A stretch of 64,000 nt of DNA from Caballeronia temeraria. Its GTDB lineage: Bacteria; Pseudomonadota; Gammaproteobacteria; Burkholderiales; Burkholderiaceae. Below are positions 9,998 to 19,257 of this stretch, in pieces; position 1 is the stretch's first letter; the number at the start of each line of letters is the position of its first letter. The position numbers and the translations under genes were made by a program. The stretch lies in contig NZ_FCOI02000001.1 of NCBI RefSeq assembly GCF_001544795.2, forward strand, positions 310,001-374,000. The letters are read 5' to 3'. Below the pieces are notes generated by a model. It searched no databases. It was not told the origin of the DNA and saw only the letters and a program-made list of their open reading frames with translations.

Positions 9998-10450
9998 GGC
10001 GCGTCCGGCTGCGCTGGATCGCGTAGCGCGGGGCGTGCTGCGAACTGCGCGAGATGGATGAAGCGATGCATGGTTCGAGGCGTTCGGCCGAAACGAGTGA
10101 ATATAACGTGCGCGGCGCGCAGCGGATGATCGGCGGGTGTTTTGTCCAAGACCCGATCCACGTCCCGATCGGCGTCAGGAGAGCCCGCAACGGCCGTTCG
10201 TCGAGCCGGTTCCGGCGGCAGCGCCCGAAGCCCGGCATGAGCGAGACAGCGAGCGTTCGGTGTCTTTAAGAGCATACGTTTGCGCTGCGGCGCGAGCGGT
10301 TCACCCCCACGACGCCTGGCGTCCGCCGATGTGAACCGCGTTTGCGTTCTGATCCCCGATTGTTCAGATATTAACGAAGGCGCCAGGATTAAGAAAGGGG
10401 CGGCGCTTGGGGGTATACACGCGGCGGCGGACGGCGCCTAGGTCATTGTT
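9998..10450. other. Gene-free interval upstream of the GGDEF-EAL gene
   Basis: This 453-bp interval lies between the start of the minus-strand c-di-GMP gene and the stop of the minus-strand phzF-like gene. Short open frames exist on both strands but are Arg-rich, unconserved in appearance and lack ribosome-binding sites. I see no terminator with a T-run, no tRNA and no repeat. It presumably holds the promoter of the c-di-GMP gene. Confidence 0.5.
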
Positions 10451-11350
10451 TCAGATGCAGAATGTCCCATCGATCACAGTTACCGACGAACCGCCGATCC
10501 AGACCGGCGCACCGTCCGCTTCGTCGTCGTATTCGATGCTCACGCGGCCGTCGCGGCCGAGCGCCGTGCCTTGCCGCACCGTGTACGAACGCCCGGGCCG
10601 CTTGCCTTGATGCGTCAGCAGCGTCGCGAGCGCCGCGTTCGCGCTGCCCGTCACCGGATCCTCGATATTTTCCGCGCCGAGCAGGATCACGCGCAGCTCG
10701 AAGGTCGCGGGGCCGCCGACTGCGTGCGGGCCATATACGGCGATGCCGTGCGTGCCCGTTTCCGCGACGAGCGCGGCAACCGATTCGCGCGCCGCGCCTT
10801 GCAGCGACAGCGCGAGACAGTGCGCGGCGTCCTGCACGCGCACGACGAGCCACGGCGCGCCGTTGTTCACGGCGGTGGGCGGCGCGCTGAAATCGATTAC
10901 GGCAGGCGCGGGGGCGGCGGCGAGGCGCTCGTTCTGCGCATCGGTGAGCGGGGCGATCGTGGCGGGCGGCGCGGCGAACGCCCACGCGGCGCCATCGGCG
11001 TCGCTGCGTTCGGCGAGCGTGACGAGACCGACGCCGCATTGCTGCACGAGCCGGCCGGGCGTCTTCGGCGTATAGCCGGCATCGATGAGCGCGTGCGCGC
11101 TGCCGAGCGTCGGATGGCCGGCGAATGGCAATTCGACCGCCGTCGTGAAAATGCGCACGCGATAGTCGGCGCGCGGATCGGTCGGCGGCATCAGGAATGC
11201 CGTCTCCGACAGGTTGGTCCAGCGCGCGATGTCCTGCATGCGCTCGGTCGTGAGCCCTTCGGCGTCGAAGATCACGGCGAGCGGATTGCCTTTGAACGGA
11301 ACGGACGTGAAGACGTCGACCTGTTTGAACTGGACCGTGCGTGATGACAT
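10451..11350 (-). CDS. PhzF-family isomerase/epimerase-like protein
   Basis: This 299-residue protein has the diaminopimelate-epimerase-like fold of the PhzF family. It starts VQFKQVDVFTSVPFKGNPLAV and carries the family blocks ELPFAGHPTLGSAHAL near residue 75 and DPVTGSANAALATLL near residue 235. The conserved acidic residue that is catalytic in phenazine biosynthesis PhzF falls in the KGNPLAVI...ETAFL region. No phenazine genes are present, so this is one of the widespread PhzF paralogues of unknown substrate. I chose the ATG at 11350 over a TTG 24 bases upstream because it matches the family N terminus. A terminator separates it from ridA upstream. Confidence 0.88.
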   Translation of the reverse strand: MSSRTVQFKQVDVFTSVPFKGNPLAVIFDAEGLTTERMQDIARWTNLSETAFLMPPTDPRADYRVRIFTTAVELPFAGHPTLGSAHALIDAGYTPKTPGRLVQQCGVGLVTLAERSDADGAAWAFAAPPATIAPLTDAQNERLAAAPAPAVIDFSAPPTAVNNGAPWLVVRVQDAAHCLALSLQGAARESVAALVAETGTHGIAVYGPHAVGGPATFELRVILLGAENIEDPVTGSANAALATLLTHQGKRPGRSYTVRQGTALGRDGRVSIEYDDEADGAPVWIGGSSVTVIDGTFCI

Positions 11351-11372
11351 GAGGTTTCGTTTCCTGAGATAC

Positions 11373-11404
11373 AAAAAAACCCGACGGCCGGAGCGCGTCG
11401 GGTT
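11373..11404 (-). terminator. Rho-independent terminator after the RidA gene
   Basis: Read on the minus strand, AACCCGACG pairs with CGTCGGGTT around a 9-nt loop and is followed by a run of seven T. It lies 28 bp after the RidA stop and just upstream of the phzF-like start, so the phzF-like gene probably has its own promoter or depends on readthrough. Confidence 0.85.
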
Positions 11405-11431
11405 TCGCTTGAAGGCGACGGAGGCCGCGAC

Positions 11432-11893
11432 TTAAGCGACTTCCGCGATCAGCTCGATCTCGACGCACGCGCCGAGCGGAATCTGCGCGACGCCGAACGC
11501 CGAGCGCGCATGCTTGCCGGCATCGCCGAACACGTCCGCGATCAATTCGGATGCGCCGTTGGTGACGAGATGCTGCTCGGTGAAATCGAACGTCGAGTTC
11601 ACGAGGCTCATCACCTTGACGATGCGCTTCACCTTGTTCAGATCGCCCACGTGCGCATGCAGCGTCGCGATCAGGTCGATGGCGACGCTGCGCGCCGCGG
11701 CCTTGCCTTCTTCCGTCGTGATGGTGTCGCCGAGCTTGCCGGCGTGCACCTTGCCGTCCTTCTTCGCGATGTGTCCGGACAGATACACCGTATTGCCGCT
11801 CTGCGCGCTCATGACATAAGCGGCGGCGGGCGCGCCCGCGACGGGCAGTTCGATGCCGAGTTCCTTCAGCTTGTCGTAGACATTGGATGCCAT
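11432..11893 (-). CDS. RidA (YjgF/YER057c/UK114) family protein
   Basis: This 153-residue protein belongs to the Rid superfamily, which hydrolyses reactive enamine/imine intermediates released by PLP enzymes. Family landmarks are NTVYLSGHIAKKDG near the N terminus and the C-terminal stretch RSAFGVAQIPLGACVEIELIA. The latter carries the RxAxGVxxLP-like motif with the Arg and the terminal Glu that bind the substrate carboxylate and water in RidA. It is longer than canonical RidA (about 130) and resembles the subgroup with an extra central segment. It lies 50 bp downstream of a PLP aminotransferase gene on the same strand, which fits its detoxifying role. Confidence 0.9.
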   Translation of the reverse strand: MASNVYDKLKELGIELPVAGAPAAAYVMSAQSGNTVYLSGHIAKKDGKVHAGKLGDTITTEEGKAAARSVAIDLIATLHAHVGDLNKVKRIVKVMSLVNSTFDFTEQHLVTNGASELIADVFGDAGKHARSAFGVAQIPLGACVEIELIAEVA

Positions 11894-11943
11894 CGGTTGC
11901 TCCTCAGAAAAATGCGGGAGAGGCGCTGCTGCGCCCCGAAAAA

Positions 11944-13140
11944 TCAGATGCTCGCGCGGATCAGCGCGCCGAGCTTCGCCACGCCTTCATCGATCGTCGC
12001 GGGCGGCACGGTCACGAACGAGAGGCGCATCGTATTGTGCTCGGCTTCGTTCGCGAAGAACGGACCGCCCGGCACGAAGGCCACGTTTTGCGCGATCGCC
12101 TGTTCGAGCAGCTTCATCGAATCGATGTGCTTCGGCAGCTTCACCCACACGAACATGCCGCCTTCCGGCCGGTTCCATTCGACGCCGGCGGGCATGTGAC
12201 GCTCCAGCGCGTCGAGCATCGCGTTGCATTGATCGCGATATAGCGCGCGGATCTTCGGCACGTGGGTGTCGAGGAAACCGTCCTTCACCACTTCGTAGAC
12301 GATGCGCTGCGTGAGGCTCGGCGTATGCAGATCGGTCGCCTGCTTTGCCTGCACGAGTTTGAAGTGCAATTCTTCGGGCGCGATGATGTAGCCCACGCGC
12401 AGGCCCGGCGCCAGCACCTTCGAGAACGAGCCGAGATGGACGATGTGATCCGGCGCCATCGAAAGCAGTGTGGGCAGCGGGGCGCCCGCATAGTCGAGCG
12501 CGCCGTACGGATCGTCTTCGATCACCGGAAACGATGCCTTCTGCGCGAACGCGGCGAGCGCGCGGCGGCGCTCGAGCGGCAGGCGGCGGCCGGTCGGGTT
12601 CTGGAAGTTCGGCTGCGCGTAGAGCAGGCGCGCATTCGCCGTGAGCGCGGCATCCAGCCCTTCGGGGATCAGGCCCGATTCATCGGTCGGCACCTGCACG
12701 TAGTGCGGCTCGAACAGCGAGAACGATTGCAGCGCGCCGAGATACGTCGGCGTTTCGACGAGCACGCGGCTGCCCGGATCGACGAGCGTCTTGCCGAGCA
12801 GATCGAGCGCCTGCTGCGAACCGGTCGTGATCAGCACCTGCGACGGACGGATGTGCGCGCCGTTCACCGAGTAGCGCGCCGCGACCCACTCGCGCAGCGG
12901 CATATATCCTTCGGTCGCGCTGTACTGGAGCGCGGCGGCGGGCTGATCGCGCAGGATGCGTTCCGACGCGTGGCGCATTTCCTCGACGGGAAACGTCGCG
13001 GGCGAGGGCAGACCGCCCGCGAAGGAGATGACTTCCGGCCGCTCCGTGACCTTCAGGATTTCGCGAATCGCCGAACTGGTGAGCTTGCGGGCGCGTTCGG
13101 AGAGTTGCCAGGGCGTGGCGCGGAGATCGGCTTGATTCAT
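11944..13140 (-). CDS. PLP-dependent class I/II aminotransferase (2-aminoadipate/MocR-domain type)
   Basis: This 398-residue fold-type I aminotransferase has the PLP lysine in LGSFSKVLAPGLRVGYI, the NPTGR motif in QPNFQNPTGRRLP, the cofactor-contact DDPYGAL and the C-terminal MRLSFV arginine that binds the substrate alpha-carboxylate. It resembles the LysN / 2-aminoadipate aminotransferase group, which are related to MocR regulators but lack the DNA-binding domain. Substrate cannot be fixed from sequence. It is followed 50 bp later by ridA and preceded by an EamA exporter in the same direction, which suggests an amino-acid handling unit. Confidence 0.9.
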   Translation of the reverse strand: MNQADLRATPWQLSERARKLTSSAIREILKVTERPEVISFAGGLPSPATFPVEEMRHASERILRDQPAAALQYSATEGYMPLREWVAARYSVNGAHIRPSQVLITTGSQQALDLLGKTLVDPGSRVLVETPTYLGALQSFSLFEPHYVQVPTDESGLIPEGLDAALTANARLLYAQPNFQNPTGRRLPLERRRALAAFAQKASFPVIEDDPYGALDYAGAPLPTLLSMAPDHIVHLGSFSKVLAPGLRVGYIIAPEELHFKLVQAKQATDLHTPSLTQRIVYEVVKDGFLDTHVPKIRALYRDQCNAMLDALERHMPAGVEWNRPEGGMFVWVKLPKHIDSMKLLEQAIAQNVAFVPGGPFFANEAEHNTMRLSFVTVPPATIDEGVAKLGALIRASI

Positions 13141-13243
13141 GAAATGCCTCGGTTGTCTCTGGGGTTATGTCTCTCGCGGCGCGGGCCGCGGGTTTTTGCG
13201 TCCGGGCTGACGGACTGCAATCCGTAATTATGGCGCGAGTGCG

Positions 13244-14173
13244 TCATCTTGCGTGCGTCGTGCCGGCGGCGACCACCGGCGCTTGCGGCGCGGCCCGCAC
13301 GGCGGCCTTGCGGCCGAGCACGACGGTCACGATGACGGCGGCCGCGTACAGCCACGTCGACGCGCTCACGTGTTCGCCGAAAAAGAGCGCGGAGAATGCC
13401 ATCGTGAAGAAGATCTGCAGCAGTTGCACTTGCCCGACGCGCGCGATGCCGCCCATCGCGAGTCCGGCGTACCACGCGAAGAAACCGATGAACTGCGAGA
13501 ACAGCGTCACGTAGCCGAACGCGAGCCAGGTCTTGAGCGCGAGCGGCTCGGGGTGCGCCGCATGATGCGCCCACGCGAGCCAGCCGACCGGCAGCAGCAG
13601 AATCGGCGCGGACAGCACGAGCGCCCAGCAGATCACCTGCCAGCCGCCCATCTGACGCGCGAGCCGCGCGCCTTCCGCATAGCCGAGCGCGCCGATGCCG
13701 ACCGCGACGAGCATCAACAGGTCTCCCGCCTGCAGCCCGCCGCCGCCCGCCTGCAACGCGAACGCGACGACGATGGCGCTGCCCGCAATCGCGCTCGCCC
13801 AGAACGCCTTCGACGGCCGCTCGTGCGAGAGCCACGCGGCGTAGATGGCGACGCACAGCGGCTGCAGGCCGTTCACGACGGCGCCGTGCGAGGCGGGCAC
13901 GGTTTTCATCGCCCAGGCCGAAAACACCGGAAACGCGATGATGACCCCCAGCGCGACCACCGCGAGGCTCTTGACCTGCGGCCAGGTCGGCAGCTTTTCG
14001 CGACGCCAGGCGAGCAGCGCGGCGGCGGGAATGGCGGCGACGAGCGCGCGCCCGAGCCCGTTCAGGATCGGATGCACTTCCGCGACGACGATGCGCGTCA
14101 TCGGCAGCGTCAGGCTGAAAATGACGACGCCGATCAGGCCGAGCAGCATGCCTTCGGTTTCGCGGGTCTTCAT
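13244..14173 (-). CDS. EamA/DMT-family transporter
   Basis: This 309-residue protein has about ten hydrophobic helices arranged as two EamA repeats, starting GLIGVVIFSLTLPMTRIVV. The end is positively charged and cytoplasmic-like. The family exports amino acids, nucleosides and other metabolites. Position between an aminotransferase and a VOC protein suggests export of an amino acid or keto acid, but this is inference. The gene ends 103 bp before the aminotransferase start. Confidence 0.88.
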   Translation of the reverse strand: MKTRETEGMLLGLIGVVIFSLTLPMTRIVVAEVHPILNGLGRALVAAIPAAALLAWRREKLPTWPQVKSLAVVALGVIIAFPVFSAWAMKTVPASHGAVVNGLQPLCVAIYAAWLSHERPSKAFWASAIAGSAIVVAFALQAGGGGLQAGDLLMLVAVGIGALGYAEGARLARQMGGWQVICWALVLSAPILLLPVGWLAWAHHAAHPEPLALKTWLAFGYVTLFSQFIGFFAWYAGLAMGGIARVGQVQLLQIFFTMAFSALFFGEHVSASTWLYAAAVIVTVVLGRKAAVRAAPQAPVVAAGTTHAR

Positions 14174-14210
14174 CGTGGGGTGTCTCCTCGTGTGTTCTGG
14201 TGCGCGGACG

Positions 14211-14993
14211 TCAATCGGACGTATCGGGTGATTCTGTCTTCTTTACGCGGCGGCGCTTGGATGCCTGCCGCGCTTCTTCCTCGCGCGCCTCGGCCAGTTC
14301 CGCCGATTCGCCGAGGGTGAGCGTCGAGCCATCGGGCAGATCGAACTGCGCGACGAGGACCGGCGCGCCCGCCGTCTCTTCGACGTGCATCAGATGCGCC
14401 GCGCCCAGCCACGCGAGCTGATCCGTGACGGCCTGCGCGTGCGGATGGAAACCCGTGAGCGAGCGCAGCGCGATGCCCGTTTCCGGCAGCGCGCCGCTCG
14501 GATGACGCGGCGTGTCCCACTGGATCAGCGACGGCAGCACGCCATCGCCGGCGTGCTGCCACGCGGGAAACGCGCCGTTGTCCGGCACCGTCAGGCCCCA
14601 GGTATTGCCGGCGCGCGACATTGCCGCGACGGGCGCGATGCGCTCCGGATACTGCTCGCGCCAGCGCACGAGCGACTTCGGACGATCCACGCGTGCGACC
14701 CAGTGCACGAGCTGCGGGCCGTGGGCGTCGAGACGGCGCTGCATGGCCGGGTCGTCGAGTGCGAAGAGGCGCGGCCTCGCGGCATCGGCATGCGCCGCCG
14801 ATGGATCGATCGCGATCACTTCCAGATACGCGCCGCCCCACAGATTCAGCAGGCGGTTGTGCGTGCGCATCAGCGGATGCGCGCCGCCGGGCACGGTCTC
14901 GACGCCGAATTTCGCGGCGACGAACTGCGCGCCTTCGTCCAGCGTGCGTGCGGCGATCACGAGGTGATCGAGTTTGAGGCGATGTTCGTTCAT
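14211..14993 (-). CDS. VOC superfamily protein, glyoxalase-like domain
   Basis: This 260-residue protein begins LKLDHLVIAARTLDEGAQFV, the first strand and helix of a glyoxalase-like (Glyoxalase_3 type) domain with a metal-ligand-type His near residue 9. A second beta-alpha-beta unit is weaker. A charged, Lys/Arg-rich tail (EEEARQASKRRRVKK) ends it. No reaction can be assigned. It lies 37 bp upstream of the EamA gene in the same direction and diverges from the MocR regulator, so it may be the first gene of the transcript that regulator controls. Confidence 0.78.
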   Translation of the reverse strand: MNEHRLKLDHLVIAARTLDEGAQFVAAKFGVETVPGGAHPLMRTHNRLLNLWGGAYLEVIAIDPSAAHADAARPRLFALDDPAMQRRLDAHGPQLVHWVARVDRPKSLVRWREQYPERIAPVAAMSRAGNTWGLTVPDNGAFPAWQHAGDGVLPSLIQWDTPRHPSGALPETGIALRSLTGFHPHAQAVTDQLAWLGAAHLMHVEETAGAPVLVAQFDLPDGSTLTLGESAELAEAREEEARQASKRRRVKKTESPDTSD

Positions 14994-15088
14994 GACGGGC
15001 GAAGCGAGAAAAAGCCGATGAGGGCCGATAGCATAACGCTTTCAGGCTCGCGCACCGGACAGCCCGAAAGCAGAATGTAGCCGGTCGC

Positions 15089-15134
15089 ACCGTAACAGTA
15101 ACGGTACAATCGGCCCCATACTATTCGGTACAGT
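15089..15134. promoter_or_regulatory. Candidate MocR operator: inverted and direct repeats
   Basis: Between the divergent VOC and MocR genes lie an inverted repeat ACCGT-N7-ACGGT (15089-15105) and a direct repeat CGGTACAAT (15102-15110) / CGGTACAGT (15126-15134), spaced 24 bp start to start. MocR/PdxR regulators are known to bind such pairs of direct repeats in their own divergent promoter region, so this is a likely autoregulatory site. Confidence 0.55.
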
Positions 15135-15178
15135 TTTTTACCGCGCGCAAACGCGCTCGCCGGAGACCGGAGGCCCGC

Positions 15179-16645
15179 ATGTCCGTTCCACTCGACCAGA
15201 TTCCCGCCCCGCACGACGCCGCGCAACTCACGCTCGTCGATCAACTGGTGCAATGGGGCCGCCGACGCATCGACGAGCGCGTGTTTCGTCCGGGCATGCG
15301 CATGCCGTCGATCCGCAAGCTCGCGCTCGACAAGGGCGTGTCGCGCTTTACCGTCGTCGAGGCTTATGAGCGGCTCGTCGCGCACGGCTATCTGGATTCG
15401 CGGCGCGGCTCCGGCTTTTACGTGCGCGAGCGCATCGCGCCGTCGCTCGTCGCGAAAGGCGAGGCGCCGGCCGTCGCGGCGGAGCGCGAGCCGGTGCAGA
15501 ACGCCATCGACGTGGTCTGGCTGCTGCGCAACATGTTGCATACGTCGAGTCCGGAAAAAGGGCCGGGTCTCGGTTATCTGCCGGGCCGCTGGCTCGACGG
15601 CGAACTGATCACCAACGCGCTGCGTTCGCTGTCGCGTCAGAGCGGGGCGCAGATGCTCGGCTTCGGCACGCCGCAAGGCTTTCTTCCGCTGCGCCAGCAA
15701 TTGCAGACGCGGCTGGAGGAACTGGAGATCGGCGCGTCGGCGGCGCGGCAGATCGTGCTGGTGTCGGGCATCACGCAGGCGATCGACCTGATTTCGCGTC
15801 TCTATGTGAAGCCGGGCGATGCCGTGATCGTCGGCGATCCGGCGTGGTTCCAGATGTTCGGCCGCTTCGCTTCGCAGGGCGCGCGGCTCGTCGGCATGCC
15901 GTACACGCCCGACGGCCCCGATCTCGACGCGCTGGAGACGCTCGTCGCGACGTGGCGGCCGAAGATGCTCATCATCAATTCGGTGCTGCAGAACCCGACG
16001 GGCACGTCGCTGACGGCGGCGCAGGCGTACCGGATTCTGCAACTCGCGCAGGAATACGATTTCATCGTCGTCGAGGACGACGTCTACGGCGATCTCTGTC
16101 CCGCCGGTTTTCCGGCGACGCGTCTCGCATCGCTCGATCAGTTGAAGCGCGTGATCTTTCTCGGCAGCTTTTCGAAGACGCTCGCGGCGAATCTGCGCGT
16201 CGGATATATCGCGGCGGCGCCGGACGTGGCGAAAGCGCTCGCCGATCAGAAGATGCTCGTCGGCATGACGAGTCCGGAACTCAACGAGCGCGTCGTCTAC
16301 AAGGTGCTGACGGAAGGGCATTACCGGCGGCACGTCGAACGGCTGCGCGCACGGCTCGATGGCGTGCGCGAGAAAACCGCGCGCATGCTGGAGAAGACCG
16401 GCCTGCGGCTCTTCGCACCGCCCGCGGCGGCGGGCATGTTCTTGTGGGCGGACGCGGGCGTCGATTCCGATGGACTCGCGGCAGCCGGGCACGAAGCCGG
16501 CTTTTTGCTGACTCCAGGCAGCCTTTTTTCGCCGCATCAGTCGCCGACGACATGGATGCGCTTCAATATCGCCAATTGCGGCGATCCGGCGTTGCCCGCG
16601 ATGCTGTCGAGCTATCTGGATAACGCCGCGCGGCGCAGCGCCTAG
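15179..16645 (+). CDS. MocR-type transcriptional regulator (GntR wHTH fused to aminotransferase domain)
   Basis: This 488-residue chimera has a GntR-family winged helix at about residues 15-85 (MRMPSIRKLALDKGVSRFTV, then SRRGSGFYVRE) joined to a fold-type I aminotransferase domain. The PLP lysine is in GSFSKTLAANLRVGYI, and VLQNPTGTSL and VEDDVYGDL are the cofactor-site motifs. MocR proteins use PLP as an effector and usually control nearby amino-acid or vitamin B6 genes. The PLP lysine is present, so cofactor sensing is likely. It diverges from the VOC-EamA-aminotransferase-RidA group, its probable target, with repeats at 15089-15134 between them. The stop overlaps that of the next gene on the other strand. 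Confidence 0.93.
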   Translation: MSVPLDQIPAPHDAAQLTLVDQLVQWGRRRIDERVFRPGMRMPSIRKLALDKGVSRFTVVEAYERLVAHGYLDSRRGSGFYVRERIAPSLVAKGEAPAVAAEREPVQNAIDVVWLLRNMLHTSSPEKGPGLGYLPGRWLDGELITNALRSLSRQSGAQMLGFGTPQGFLPLRQQLQTRLEELEIGASAARQIVLVSGITQAIDLISRLYVKPGDAVIVGDPAWFQMFGRFASQGARLVGMPYTPDGPDLDALETLVATWRPKMLIINSVLQNPTGTSLTAAQAYRILQLAQEYDFIVVEDDVYGDLCPAGFPATRLASLDQLKRVIFLGSFSKTLAANLRVGYIAAAPDVAKALADQKMLVGMTSPELNERVVYKVLTEGHYRRHVERLRARLDGVREKTARMLEKTGLRLFAPPAAAGMFLWADAGVDSDGLAAAGHEAGFLLTPGSLFSPHQSPTTWMRFNIANCGDPALPAMLSSYLDNAARRSA

Positions 16646-17178
16646 CGACGGCGCCCCGGCAGATTCCCGCGTCCGTCCGGCGCGCGCAGGAAATCCGCGA
16701 GCACGGTTTCATAGAGCGCGAGCGCGCCGGGCAGGTGCCGATAGCGATGCTCGTACAGGCGGCTTTGCCCGTCGCAGAACTTCAGCGCGAAATAATCCGC
16801 GAGCAGGTTGCCCTGCGCTTCCATGTTGTAATCGCGCAGGCGCTTGTCGTCGGCGAGCGTGTACGCATACGGCAAGCCGATGCGCACCGCGCCGCGCAGC
16901 CGCACCGGATAGCCGAGCTGAAACTGCCAGACGTGCGTCATCTCGTGAATGAACCACATTTGCTGGCGGGCATCGCAGAGGGAGAAGTCATCCTGGAAGC
17001 AGGCGGGCGGAAAATACAGGCTGCCGTTCGGGGCCATCGCTGTGTGCGACGGTTGCAGTCCGAACGGCAGATAGCCGCGCGCATGCACGCGCACCCGCGA
17101 ATAGTCGATGGCGTCGCGAAAGATCAGACGGGCGATGTCTATCTCGCCGGATGTCAGTGGCCGGGCGCTGTGGTGCAT
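16642..17178 (-). CDS. Small zincin-like protein with HExxH motif (Vgr-related type)
   Basis: This 178-residue protein begins [19 protein letters not shown], as in proteins often labelled vgr-related in databases. It has a metalloprotease-type motif [10 protein letters not shown] (His78, Glu79, His82) and a downstream [13 protein letters not shown] segment whose Glu120 could be the third zinc ligand, as in gluzincins. There is no signal peptide and no Rhs or VgrG domain, so a link to type VI secretion is not supported here. It lies tail-to-tail with the MocR gene (4-bp overlap of stops) and divergent from htpG. Substrate and activity are unknown. Confidence 0.7.
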   Translation of the reverse strand: MHHSARPLTSGEIDIARLIFRDAIDYSRVRVHARGYLPFGLQPSHTAMAPNGSLYFPPACFQDDFSLCDARQQMWFIHEMTHVWQFQLGYPVRLRGAVRIGLPYAYTLADDKRLRDYNMEAQGNLLADYFALKFCDGQSRLYEHRYRHLPGALALYETVLADFLRAPDGRGNLPGRRR

Positions 17179-17206
17179 GCGGCATCATAGCGGCGCGCGC
17201 ACTGCT

Positions 17207-17234
17207 CTTGAAACCGGCCGATGCGCCCTTATAT
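17207..17234 (+). promoter_or_regulatory. Sigma-32-type heat-shock promoter of htpG
   Basis: CTTGAAA at 17207-17213 and CCCTTATAT at 17226-17234 are separated by 12 bp. This matches the sigma-32 pattern (CTTGAA, then CCCCATNT about 13 bp on). It lies about 60 bp before the htpG start, as expected for a heat-shock chaperone. Confidence 0.7.
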
Positions 17235-17296
17235 CCGACAAATTCGGCCGGACAGGCCTACGCAACCGCATCAACGAAATCAAAGAGGACCCGACC

Positions 17297-19201
17297 ATGG
17301 CGCAAGAAACCATGAGCTTTCAGGCAGAAGTGAAGCAGCTTCTGCATCTGATGATCCATTCGCTCTACAGCAACAAGGAAATTTTCCTGCGCGAGCTGAT
17401 TTCCAACGCATCCGATGCCGCGGACAAGCTGCGCTTCGAAGCCATCGAAAACAGCGCGCTCTACGAGAACGATCCGGATCTGCGCATCCGCGTGTCGTTC
17501 GATAAAGCCGCGCGCACCGTCACCATCGACGATAACGGCATCGGCATGAGCCGCGACGAGGCGATCTCGCATCTCGGCACGATCGCGCGCTCGGGCACCA
17601 AGGAATTCTTCTCGAAGCTCTCCGGCGACCAGCAGAAGGACGCGGCGCTCATCGGCCAGTTCGGCGTGGGCTTCTACTCGGGCTTCATCGTCGCGGACAA
17701 GATCACGGTCGAAACGCGCCGCGCCGGGCTGCCGGCAAGCGCGGGCGTGCGCTGGACGAGCGCGGGCGAGGGCGATTTCGAAGTCGAGGACATCGAGCGC
17801 GCGCAACGCGGCACGACCATCACGCTGCACCTGCGCGCCGACGAGGACGAGTTCCTTTCCACACATCGCCTGAAGTCGATCATCCAGAAGTATTCGGATC
17901 ACGTGGCGCTGCCCATCCTCATGAAGAAGGAAGAATGGGACGCCGAAAAGAGCGAGATGGTCACGAAGGACGAGGACGAGACCGTCAACCAGGCGAGCGC
18001 CCTCTGGACGCGCCCGAAGAACGACATCACGGACGAGCAGTACAAGCAGTTCTATCAGCACGTCTCGCACGATCACGACGAGCCGCTCGCATGGACGCAT
18101 AACCGCGTCGAAGGTCGCAGCGAGTACACGCAACTGCTGTACGTGCCGAAGCACGCGCCGTTCGATCTGTGGAACCGCGAGCATCGCGGCGGGCTGAAGC
18201 TCTACGTGAAGCGCGTGTTCATCATGGACGACGCCGAGCAATTGCTGCCCGCGTATCTGCGTTTCGTGAAGGGCGTCGTCGATTCGGCGGATCTGCCGCT
18301 GAACGTCTCGCGCGAAATCCTCCAGGAAAGCCGCGACGTGAAGGCGATCCGCGAAGGCGTGACCAAGCGCGTGCTGTCGATGCTCGAAGAAATCGCTACT
18401 TCGTCGGCCGAAGCCACCGAAGACGCCGACAAGCAAAAGTACGCCACGTTCTGGAACGAGTTCGGTCAGGTGCTGAAGGAAGGCATCGGCGAAGACTTCA
18501 GCAATCGCGAGCGCATCGCGAAGCTGGTGTGTTTCGCATCGACGCACAACGACAGCAACGAGCAGAACGTGTCGCTCGCGGATTACGTCGCGCGCATGAA
18601 ACCCGAGCAGACGAAGATCTACTACGTCACCGCCGATAGCTGGCAGGCCGCGAAGAACAGCCCGCATCTCGAAGTGTTCCGCAAGAAGGGCGTCGAAGTG
18701 CTGCTGCTGACGGATCGCGTCGACGAGTGGATGCTGTCGTTCCTCAATGAATTCGATGGCAAGCCGCTCGCGAGCGTTGCGCGCGGCGATCTCGATCTCG
18801 GCGCGCTCGACGACGAGGAGAAGCAGCAGCAGGAGAAGGTCGGCGAGGAAATGAAGCCGCTCGTCGAGAAGATGAAGGAAGCGCTCGAAGGCAAGGCGAA
18901 GGACGTGCGTCTCACGTTCCGTCTCACCGATTCGCCGAGCTGCCTCGTCGCCGATGAAGGCGACATGAGCGGCTATCTGCAACGCATGCTGAAGGCGGCG
19001 GGGCAGAACGCGCCGCAGGCGGAGCCGATTCTCGAAGTGAATCCGGAGCATCCGCTGGTGAAGGCGCTGCATGCGGATGACGCCAATTTCGCCGACTGGT
19101 GCCATCTGCTTTTCGATCAGGCGTTGCTGGCCGAAGGCGGCGCGCTGGATGATCCCGCGAGCTTCGTGAAGCGTACGAATGCGTTGTTGCTCGCGCGATA
19201 A
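17297..19201 (+). CDS. htpG: Hsp90 chaperone HtpG
   Basis: This 634-residue protein is bacterial Hsp90, an ATP-driven dimeric chaperone of the cytosol. The N-terminal GHKL domain has [14 protein letters not shown] and DNGIGM, then the [11 protein letters not shown] lid and [11 protein letters not shown]. The middle domain carries the conserved [12 protein letters not shown] stretch, and the end is the dimerisation domain. Length is normal for the family. I start it at the ATG at 17297, preceded by AGAGGA. Frames open further upstream would run through the promoter. A heat-shock promoter lies just upstream and a strong terminator follows. Confidence 0.96.
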   Translation: MAQETMSFQAEVKQLLHLMIHSLYSNKEIFLRELISNASDAADKLRFEAIENSALYENDPDLRIRVSFDKAARTVTIDDNGIGMSRDEAISHLGTIARSGTKEFFSKLSGDQQKDAALIGQFGVGFYSGFIVADKITVETRRAGLPASAGVRWTSAGEGDFEVEDIERAQRGTTITLHLRADEDEFLSTHRLKSIIQKYSDHVALPILMKKEEWDAEKSEMVTKDEDETVNQASALWTRPKNDITDEQYKQFYQHVSHDHDEPLAWTHNRVEGRSEYTQLLYVPKHAPFDLWNREHRGGLKLYVKRVFIMDDAEQLLPAYLRFVKGVVDSADLPLNVSREILQESRDVKAIREGVTKRVLSMLEEIATSSAEATEDADKQKYATFWNEFGQVLKEGIGEDFSNRERIAKLVCFASTHNDSNEQNVSLADYVARMKPEQTKIYYVTADSWQAAKNSPHLEVFRKKGVEVLLLTDRVDEWMLSFLNEFDGKPLASVARGDLDLGALDDEEKQQQEKVGEEMKPLVEKMKEALEGKAKDVRLTFRLTDSPSCLVADEGDMSGYLQRMLKAAGQNAPQAEPILEVNPEHPLVKALHADDANFADWCHLLFDQALLAEGGALDDPASFVKRTNALLLAR

Positions 19202-19225
19202 GTTTCAGAAAGCGCTTTGAACCGA

Positions 19226-19257
19226 CGCGCCGCCGGGAAACCGGCGGCGCGTTTTTT
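19226..19257 (+). terminator. Rho-independent terminator of htpG
   Basis: An 11-bp GC-only stem (CGCGCCGCCGG / CCGGCGGCGCG) with a GAAA loop is followed by TTTTTT. It touches the stop codon of the convergent small gene. Confidence 0.92.

Noticed and set aside
13175..13197. GC hairpin CGCGGC/GCCGCG with a T-run on the plus strand
   Set aside because: No plus-strand gene lies upstream, and on the strand of the neighbouring genes it lacks a T-run, so it is not called a terminator.
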